From Nereocystis luetkeana (taxonomy: Eukaryota; Sar; Phaeophyceae; Laminariales; Laminariaceae), in contig JARUPZ010000010.1 in the NCBI GenBank assembly GCA_031213475.1, forward strand, positions 5,744,776-5,808,775: a stretch of DNA of 64,000 bases, given 5' to 3'. A program made the position numbers and the translations under genes. Below, in pieces: positions 55,690 to 64,000 of this stretch. How positions within the stretch are numbered: the stretch's first letter is position 1; each line of letters opens with the position of its first letter. The notes beneath the pieces were generated by a model. That model was given only the letters and a program-made list of their open reading frames with translations. It had not been told where the DNA came from and made no database searches.

Positions 55690-57495
55690 AACAAGGCCTC
55701 CCATCCAGTAGTAGAAGACATCGTACCTTGTCGAAAAATCGGGGATGCCAGGGGATAGAGGGCAAAAACACGTCCAACATACTCGTATATTTACGATGTA
55801 TCGAAAGAAACGGAATGCCTTGAGATTGGCCAAAATTAGACCGTCAATTGACATTTATATTTCATGCTTCTCTTCCGAGACGGCTAAGACAAGGCCCGGC
55901 ATGATGGGGAAGGCGAACCGGGATCGAGCCGGCGCACGCAATCAAGGTCAATTTTTATGTCAATGTTCGAATTTTTTACTGTCTTTCGGATAGAAGGGGT
56001 TTCCTTCCGACATGCGCTCCACAGGGCTGGGGATTTACTGGGAGGGGGGGGGGGGGGGGGGGGGGACCGACGCATAGGACCCCAACTTTTTCGGGTGCCC
56101 TTCAGCTTATCACAAAATACCCGCCCGTCGGAACGATAACAAAAGGATGAAAGCCTTAAACAGGTATACCTACGAATTTCGCTGTGTTCTTCCTCCGACG
56201 GAAGCCAATAATGGGTGTACCGGGGGTGTACGCACGCAAGACAGCAAGACCGAAGGACACCACGGCGACGGTAGTCAATCCTACAAAAGATCATTGAAAA
56301 AGCGAACTACAGCAGCATTGATAGTTTTTATCATACGTAGTGGGGTGAGATTTCTGGACGTTTGTATGAAGAGTGTTTTTTTTCAACGATTGTTTTCTTC
56401 CCTGTTTTTCGTGTGCTCTCCGCTGTCTGCGTCTCGAAAATCGGTACGTATCTAGAGTTGTGTCGGATTTGTTTCTTCACGTGCACCCCTCGATGTAGTT
56501 ACGTATGCCGTTCGAGCCATTTATATGTACATACATACTAATAGGTACTCCACATGTACTCAGGAAAAGGCTTCCAGCCCCCCCGTCTGATTGGCCAGCT
56601 CCCGATCGTACCTCTAGTGATGACTGAAAGGTTCCAGGTACACCTCTCTGTGTCTAGTCACAACACGCAGAGGACTCACACCCGTACGGCTGTGTGGCGA
56701 CAGGACTTCATCGAGCATACCTGGTATGCTGACAGCAACAGCCCGCACTGAGTCAGAGCGAATATGTGTGTGTTTTGGGCGTTTGCGCGGTTACATGCCG
56801 CTCCCGGCAGCGGTTGCAGCTGCATGGCTGGCGATAGCAGGGGGTGAGGCTTGGTCGCGGGGCGCTGTTCCTAGCGGATACGTGTTGCGTTTCGCTTGCA
56901 AAAATATGTATGTGGTAAATTTCAAGTTTTGCGCACACCAAGTATGCTGGGAATATGACCCCATATGTACAGTAGTCTACACCACCGTCTCAATGTGTGA
57001 GAGTTGACCACGCACGAATGAGAAATACCAGATAGCTTCTTTCAAGAGCGAAGAACAACGAAACTAACCTACAACCTATCGTTGGATTACGGCGTGTTTT
57101 CGTGTACCACACCTCGCTCTTTTCTTCCCTCCCTCCCTCCCTTGTGCCCCCGCCCCCTGCCTCCCTCCCTCCCTCCCCCAGATGTTGGGTATCCCTCCTC
57201 CCTTCCCCCCCCTCCTGTTCAACATCAAGAGGGCCCTCACAGGTAAACACCTCCTGTAGCAAAGGGAGAGGGGTACTCGTACTTATAATAATTCCCTGTT
57301 ACGCCTAACTACGTGGAAGGTGGGCATATTCGCACCCTGCCAGGAACTCTGCACCCCCCCGTCTTCCGGCAGGGCGAAGTGGCCACAGCTAAAATACAAA
57401 GAAAAAAAAGAAAAAAGTACGAAAATATACACCCAAACAAAAACAAGACGTCTCCCTAAGCCGGTTGGACCGGGTACAAACCAACGCCGTGGTGA
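55690..57495. other. No gene recognised
   Basis: A 20-base-plus G-run near 56043-56065 and CT-rich tract at 57120-57215. A frame at 56726-57007 has a hydrophobic Ala-rich stretch (AAVAAAWLAIAGGEAW) but is not recognised. Confidence 0.35.
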
Positions 57496-57500
57496 CGGTC

Positions 57501-57827
57501 TTAACACCTCATGGCAGAGATGTGCAGACCAATGCCACGTTTGCGACGGTTGCGTGTCTTAGCTTTGCGGTGAGCCTTCTTCTCTGCCACCGTCGGAACG
57601 GAAGCGACCGCCACACGGATGGGTGGTGACACAGTCTGGGAGGGCGTTGGAGGTGCTGGCGAGGCGTCAGTCTGTGCTGGTGGGGGGGTTGGTACTGGTG
57701 GCGCTGGCGGTATCGACTGCACCGGGGATGGAGTCGAAGAAGCGCGTACCTGTATATCCACACATGGAAAATAATGGCAGACGTCAACGAGAACAAAGGA
57801 GGCGAAGAAAGGGTCTGGGTTAGCCAT
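57501..57827 (-). CDS. Hypothetical Pro-rich, basic ORF
   Basis: Begins MANPDPFFASFVLVDVCHYF, then a Pro/Thr/Ser-rich stretch, then a basic cluster EKKAHRKAKTRNRRKRG like a bipartite nuclear signal. A possible donor (ATACAG|GTACGC) occurs after 26 codons, so only the first part may be exonic. It lies downstream, in minus-strand order, of the membrane exon candidate but nothing links them. Confidence 0.22.
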   Translation of the reverse strand: MANPDPFFASFVLVDVCHYFPCVDIQVRASSTPSPVQSIPPAPPVPTPPPAQTDASPAPPTPSQTVSPPIRVAVASVPTVAEKKAHRKAKTRNRRKRGIGLHISAMRC

Positions 57828-58661
57828 GCGGCCAGTACAGAGCGCCGTTTCTCCCTAGGGGGATTTCAGTTTATTGGTGTCAAACGCCGAAACATGTTTC
57901 GAAGGGGCGAACTTGATTGAGAAGTCGGAATAACTGATATTTGCCAAATTGCAGGCGATACGATGCTCTGTGAAGCGAGGCATGCTATTCAATACGAATA
58001 GTGCTGTAGAGAGGCTACATCAGTACCTAGAGACTGAAATACACCATGTTCTAACCATACATATGGAGCTCAATACCCCACACAAAACAAAAAAATGATA
58101 AACCTATAGTAAGTAGTCCCTGTTGAACACTCCCTCGGCTCAATCGAATAGACACACATGTAAGGAATGCTATGATATTAATAGTAGTGAACCTGGTACA
58201 ACGTAACTGGGATCGCAAGAGCATTGGGCAGTTCCTCAGCTGAAGGAGTCTACGTCCGATACTAACAATAGCCAGTCACGACAATGTTGGGCCCGCCACT
58301 ATACCCCCCCCCCGCCGCACCACTGTAGCGGTATGCGGCAAGCGTGTTTTTCTGTTTCTTCACCGCCTCGGCAGCTCTAGACGCAAGCCTTCTTCGCGAA
58401 GGCAAGGCTGTGGCACGGATTGTATCGTATCTGCCATATAACACCCCAAAAAAGCACAGCGTAGCTGTCACACCGTCGCAGCTACCGAGAGGAAATGAAT
58501 GCTATCAGGGGTCTCCCCTTGCTCGATCGGTGAAGACAATACGTCAATAAACAACAGCGGATGTCCAAGCGCCGCTGCGGATACCGCATTATTTCAAATG
58601 TTGTTTGCGCTCTAACCTCGCGATGCCGCGCAAAATAGCACCGCTCGAGACTACAGCGTAC

Positions 58662-59186
58662 CTCCTGCCTTGCTTCTAGTCCGAGCTCGTCGGTCACCAC
58701 GATCCAAATTGATACAGTCGCCGCCAGTACGAAGACGCCGGCAGTCAAAACAGTCGGGTCCACGAGCGCCAAGCTGACACTTCGCGCCAGCTCGAACAAA
58801 AAGACCACGGCGAGCCAGATCATACCCGCCGCGAGCTTCGCCAGCAGGACTACTCGGAGCCAGAAGATAGTCAAGAGGAGGACTGCCACCCACGTCGTCG
58901 ATGCCGAGAGTGTGCCCAGCGATACTATGGCGCGCCATGTACTTAACGTGAAGAGGCCGTCAAGGGTCTGCGAAGATGTCGCCAGCAGGCACACGAGCAT
59001 CCAGCGTAATGCCGATACGGGCTTGCACGTCTCCCGGTAGCGAGACATCCACGACATCCACGCCCACGCTACGAGCAGTCTCGCTGCGAGAAAGACCCAC
59101 GGTGCCAATTCTTCAGACAGGGAGGCAGAGTCTAGCCCGATCGAGGGGGGGTGAGTCTCGAGGACCGATTCTTGCGACGGATTCAC
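58662..59186 (-). CDS. Candidate internal exon of a multi-span membrane protein
   Basis: The 175 codons are phase 0 at both ends: AG acceptor (GGCGCATAG|GTG) at 59187 and donor GGCAGGAG|GTACGC at 58661. An in-frame stop lies just upstream of the acceptor, so this would not be a first exon. Hydrophobic segments include VFLAARLLVAWAWMSWM, VSALRWMLVCLLATS, TTWVAVLLLTIFWL, MIWLAVVFLFEL and VFVLAATVSIWIVV, so four to five spans are likely. GC content is higher than in flanking DNA. I do not recognise the family. The WAWMSWMSRYRE...LRW spacing is loosely reminiscent of the N-terminal bundle of ABCC transporters, but this is speculation. Confidence 0.4.
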
Positions 59187-59215
59187 CTATGCGCCGGACG
59201 GTATGGGGATGGACA

Positions 59216-59430
59216 TACACAGAGAGAGCGCCAGAGAGGGGAAGGGAGAGGGAGACAGAGAGAAAGAGAGAGCGAGAGATACAGCGGGAGATACAGAGAG
59301 AGATACAGAGAGGGGAAGGGAGAGGGAGAGGGAGACAGAGAGAAAGAGAGAGCGAGAGATACAGCGAGAGATACAGAGAGAAATACAGAGAGCGAGGGAA
59401 GGGGAGATATGTGTATAAATACATAGGGAG
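59216..59430. repeat. GA-rich microsatellite (GAGAGATACA)
   Basis: Polypurine of AGAGAGA and GAGATACAG units with a longer repeat unit (59240-59305 versus 59310-59375). On the minus strand it forms a very long polypyrimidine tract directly upstream of the candidate exon at 58662-59186. Confidence 0.9.
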
Positions 59431-59434
59431 ATAT

Positions 59435-62400
59435 ATAGAGAAAACAATGTCGGGAGGAGATAATAACTACCTATAGCGAGCTTTGAAGCCTCATAGCAAT
59501 ACCAAGCAACGATGCACTTACTGACAGCGGGAGCGGGGAAGGCCACACAGGACATGGGGGCAAGCTATTGACGCCAAATCGGACACAACAATGATGATGA
59601 CTTGCACCGACGTACTGTATGCAACACACCGGCAGAGGTCCATGATGGGTACCTCCTGGGCACCCTGGCTCGGTCGTGCGTTCCGTCCAGCCATGGTTGC
59701 TGCACGACGTCGCCTGCGGCAAGCCATACCAGTTTCGGGCAGGATTGTGGGACTACACTAATTTTACTAAGCAGCCCTCACGGTTACGCTACAGTAGGTT
59801 TCCGCCAGCCACGCAGAGTGCAATGCAAGAAGCTTGTCGAGCCAGAGCTGAGATAAGCTGGGAGGAGCTTAGATAAGCTGAGAAGGGTTCAGATAAGCCC
59901 AGAGGAGGAAACGTCAAGATAATATGGCCAACAAGAATTTCTCACCGATATGTCAACGATGGTTTGAACCGATTCCTCAGCGAAAGCCCCGGTGGTCTCT
60001 GGCATGGAGGAGGCATAGAGCGCGCTGGCAGTCCGACGTGCATGGCGCGCCGCCATAATCGCATCAAACAGGTACCTGCGGTAGGTGGACAGGTGTAAAC
60101 ATAGTGCGTGACGGCTTATATATTAGATAATGTAACGTTCCCATAGGTTTTTTGTTTATATAGAAGAGGGTTACTGCTGCCGACAGGCCCCCTCACTATT
60201 GCTACAATACAACACGATGTTGAAACACAAGAGGCAAGCGTAAACTGGCCGGTACCCGACGCGTACACAAACAACCGGTGACGTTATCAGATAGTGTCAT
60301 GTGCGTATGGCAGTACAATATATATCATAGCACGCGAGACCCTGTCCAACACTGTTGCTCCAACAGTACTGTAGTGGGAAGCACGTAAAAGGACAAGACA
60401 CCAACGAACCTTCCACGTGCTGGACTAGTTGTCCGGGTAAATGACTGAACTACAGGGATTCAGCTAGCCCCATTTTCCTCAGAAAAAAACGCCTCTTCCT
60501 GCTTGGGTGTAGCGTCATTTGGTGTCTGCGAACACGGCGGCTTCATCGGCAGTCCAATACAAAAACTACAAGTGGTCGTGGTCGCCTTGCACCGTATCGG
60601 AAATGCCATCGATAAGGCTGTCATATAGGCGAAATCAACGCGGTCGTCCCTGCCAAAATCATCTCCCTCGCTACATCTTAGGGTATACAGGCGGGCGATC
60701 GATCAGCCGTCGGACAAAAGGTACCAAGTGTAAACCCTGACAACTACCAACGAGGCTTTGTGGGGTTTCTCTCGCACGCGCTTTGAAACAAGCTTTCAGC
60801 CTCGTAGGTTCACAAGGGACGCGTGAGGTCTCGCACGCATTTTACAACTCCGCTTACTTCCAACAAGGTTACGTTCAGGAGGATTCATCTAAGAAGAGCG
60901 GGTCGCCCGTCTGCAGGACGCGAACAGGCCTTTCGCAACACGTCTCACCTTTCGCCTGCATGGTTGCGGTCAAGCAAGCGGGGCAGCCTGTAGCAGCACC
61001 AGGAAGGTGCCATAATCGTCCCGTAAGTCTTCTTCGAAGAGGTCCACACTACCATGGCTCCAGGCTCAGCGGAAGGAAGAGCCTCGTCAAAAGCAGAGAC
61101 ACGGGCAGGAGGTACCCATAGCACAAGGGCTCCAGCATGAGAACGAGCCTGTGGAGTATATATATGGGAGAGTCAAAACCAGGACGATCGTAAGGACGGT
61201 GGGAAGCACTTTTCAATCAATGCGATGATTGTTTCGAAACGACAGCCTACCTGATGTTCCGTGGCCGCTGCTGACGCGCGAAAGGCACCCATTAGGCATA
61301 CAATATTTTCAAGTCGCCTCGAAACCTCGTGCATTGCACGGCCTTCGTTATCATGGGAACATGCGGGATGCCTGGTATATCTGCCGCCCAGGCAACAGAG
61401 AATTCTCGAATATGCAAAGGTGGGACGCTTTCTCTGGATGGAAAAGGAGGGGGAGGAGGAGAAGGAATTCAAGTACAACCATTTTCCCCATCCGATGCTG
61501 GTATAAGTTTACCAAAAATGATACCTGGTACCTGGTACCATATATCGGTTCGAAAGCGACGGAGCGATAAAGCCTCGTGTGCGAAGCGATAAAAAGCTCG
61601 GCAATACGAATCATCACCTGGCACTGAAGGCCCGCTTAGCTCTCCATTAAAAGCTACCAACGGCTACTATTATTATTGCAGCTGCGGGCTGAGTACGGTT
61701 CATTTCCGTGCTAAGCGATACGTACACCAGGCTTTGAACCGCCCACGAAGGAATGCACCAGAAAATATTCAGAATATACTAGGCCGGGGGGAATCGAGCT
61801 ATCATACCGTACCGTCGAGCGTTGCATCATCCGGAGGCCGCCAAACAAAGCAGTGGTAGACTATTACGCTAGTCTCCGGCGGGACACAATCGTTTATCGT
61901 TCGGGAAAAGAGAAAAACTCTGCCGACGGAATTTGAGCTTGGAAGGTCGAGGTGCGTTTAGGTCTCACAGCTCTCTACGAATCAAACTGGTGATACGAGT
62001 AGCTTCCTAGGCGAATGTGTGTGGTGCGCGTTGTCTTATCACAGAATAGTGATTACCGTCATTTCTACCCATCAAAAACCCAGGGTCTGCACAGATGTTT
62101 TTTCTGCTACAACCGCCGTCGTCACAAATTACGAACCACATAATAAAAAAGATATTAATAGTAGCAGTCAACAATGGCATCGAAATACACGTTGAAAAAA
62201 TGTTGAAAATCGGGAAAACGAACGACCAATGGTAAACCGGGGATAGCAACAGGCGAGACTGTTGCTTATAGGGACATACACGTTTCGCACAGCAACACGA
62301 ATGTACATCAAACTGTAACTGTCGCAAGACCCATTGTGCGAGCCATAGTACTTGCGAATGGCTCCAGAAAAATAGGTTATGAAACCGCAAGCCAAAACGT

Positions 62401-62975
62401 TTGAAAACCGCTCTATTAATAGAGTCCTACGCGCGGGGGTATTCCGGAAGCAAAAGCAGCAGCCGTCAGCGCCATCGAGTTCGTCACATTTTCTTCCTCT
62501 GTAGTTGCTCTGTGATAACGAACTAACACCGTGACCCCGCAAACCCTGGCAGCGCCTCACACGGCGTCACCAAAGTGTATTGCATTCTTGTCAAAAACGC
62601 CTTTAACGCGGTCAACGCCTGAATGTGTTGGGGAAAATACTTCGGGATCTCGGGCCCGTAACATGGCAGCTTACGACAGGGGCAACCCTCGTCCAAGGGG
62701 ACGGAAAACCATACTCTTATCACTAGCAGGTACGCGTATGGGAAAAAATCGATCGCACTCGCAGCTCCAACCGCCTTCACAATCCGCGATTTTTGTGTCT
62801 CGTTTAGTACGCCCTGACCTGATACTTCTTGGTGAAGCCGGTGTTATGATCGTTATTGAAAATAATTGGCAATCTAATCTATTAATAGGCAGCAGCTCTA
62901 CCGTAAATGGCAACTGTCATGAGACAACGCTGATGCCTCGTATCGTACCCGACGATGATAACAGAGACCCAGCTT
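59435..62975. other. No gene recognised
   Basis: Longest stretch without a shared repeat. A minus-strand frame at 61173-61340 has a protein-like run (VSRRLENIVCLMGAFRAS) and could be an exon of an unknown gene, but splice borders are not clear. Confidence 0.35.
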
Positions 62976-62979
62976 TACA

Positions 62980-63241
62980 TAGATGTTTTAGTTTTGTTTT
63001 TGTTTTTGTTTTGCTTAGCTTCATCTTCTTTTTTTTAGGTTTTTGTCTGCTATTATTAGTCTCCTTTTTGCTTCCCTGGTGTCCGCAGTGGTGGAGTGCG
63101 TATGCCTGTTTTTTGTTTTTTTTGGCCTCTGTTTTTACTTGAGGTATTTCTTCCACTCCAGAGTTATTAGAGCCTGTCCTGCGACCACGGACTGCATTGA
63201 ATTGTGAGTTAATGTGAGAACAACAACAACAACAACAACAA
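62980..63241 (+). mobile_element. Family F repeat with CAA tail
   Basis: Nearly identical to 37318-37590 from TTTTGTTTTTG through the GAATTGTGAGTTAATGTGAG end. The tail here is seven CAA units. Confidence 0.85.
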
Positions 63242-63691
63242 GATGACGGGATGGAAATCTCTACCCTGCCCGACGTTCACCTGGTAGTGGTTGCTGCTAC
63301 GAGTAGTCGGCGCGATGAGGTCGGTGTTGTCCTCGAACAGAGCCGTGGCGTTGAAGGCGCCATCCCTGGGCCAGGAAGGCAGGCATTCCCAGTTCGGCAA
63401 GTTCGGGAGGCGTGCGTGGGCGGTGGTACCTCTTTTCTCCGCTACTACTGCACTTGTACAACCGCTACATACAGTAGAAGAACTTTCTTTTCAGGTTGGT
63501 ACGCAACGTTCGTGATCTTCATATAAACTATTAAAAATAGCGCTGATAGGAGCTTCCGTTGCACTCTTCGTCTTCCCCCATCCCTCGAGCTTGCTATAGC
63601 AGGGTTGCGTTATGTTGAGGCGAGTGTTTACGCTAGCGGCAGCGGCTTTGAGGTACAATCGGCGCGCCCAATGAAATCAGAGGTGATTCCC

Positions 63692-63960
63692 ATGCCCAAC
63701 GATCAAGTTTGGTATTTTTGTACACCAAGTTTGGTTCGTATATTAAGACAAGTATAGTCTTTTTTCGAAACAGGTTTGGTCTATTTTCAAAACAACGTTG
63801 ATCGGTGCTCCTGAACACGTTTTCTCGACAAGCTTGGTCTGGTTCTTAAGACAAGTTTGGTCCGGTTTTAGACACATTCGGTGAGTTTTCAAGCCAAGCG
63901 TACGTTTTCTTCTGTTTTCAAGACAACAAGAAGTAGTCTGGTATGTTTTCAACACGATTC
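63692..63960. repeat. AAGTTTGGT minisatellite, unit about 32 bp
   Basis: CAAGTTTGGT(C/T) followed by GTTTTCAAGACAA-like sequence occurs about eight times with decay. Confidence 0.75.
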
Positions 63961-64000
63961 CGGCATCGCAGCGAACCCTGACACAAAGCACCGGAAAAGC

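Noticed and set aside
59113-59555. Ser/Leu-rich and Arg/Glu-rich open frames
   Set aside because: They follow the GA-rich microsatellite and have no non-repetitive domain.

Overview
The window is nuclear DNA of a eukaryote with a repeat-dense genome. There are no bacterial-type operons. The one gene I can model has two introns of about 1 kb with GT/AG borders. Transposons and satellites fill most of the rest. Gene structure, roughly balanced base composition with GC-rich coding islands, a non-LTR element with a C-terminal restriction-like endonuclease, and a gypsy-type RNase H relic would fit a stramenopile such as a brown alga. That assignment is a low-confidence inference.

The clearest host gene is at 51432-53924 (+). 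Three phase-0 exons encode a 158-residue stand-alone SCP2 sterol/lipid-carrier domain ending in Ala-Arg-Leu, a peroxisomal PTS1-type signal. Both introns are packed with repeats that recur elsewhere in the window. A second possible host exon, at 58662-59186 (-), encodes several membrane spans.

Mobile-element coding sequence occurs in three places. A frameshifted non-LTR retrotransposon lies at 43450-46240 (-), with reverse transcriptase, zinc knuckle and restriction-like endonuclease. A second, more decayed copy of its reverse transcriptase lies at 14636-15112 (+). A Ty3/gypsy RNase H relic lies at about 900-1530 (+). Downstream of the second RT copy, 15780-18063 is a higher-order array built from a short stretch of the same retrotransposon ORF, amplified as a minisatellite of about 41 bp.

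The rest is a community of short elements, named here by letter. MITE-1 is about 109 bp with a 27-bp perfect terminal inverted repeat and seven copies, some nested in other repeats. T1 is a tandem array of tRNA-like units of 265-300 bp. T2 is a tRNA-headed SINE. Family A is about 530 bp. Families B and B' are hairpin-rich and AGATC-rich. Family C carries an 18-bp internal repeat. Family D is about 230 bp. Family E has an oligo-C end. Family F has a CAA tail.

Layout: 0-5 kb holds the gypsy relic, B and T1. 5-13 kb holds T1, microsatellites, A, C and small inverted-repeat elements. 14-18 kb holds the RT relic, module array and A insertion. 18-31 kb holds B', a perfect 123-bp duplication, D, MITE-1, C, E, T2 and T1. 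31-37 kb holds degenerate GC-rich blocks, minisatellites, B' with a nested MITE-1, and F. 38-43 kb holds E, T2 and a CTA microsatellite with two MITE-1 copies. 43-46 kb is the retrotransposon. 48-55 kb holds E, F and the SCP2 gene. 55-64 kb holds E, the possible membrane-protein exon, a GA microsatellite, F and a terminal minisatellite.
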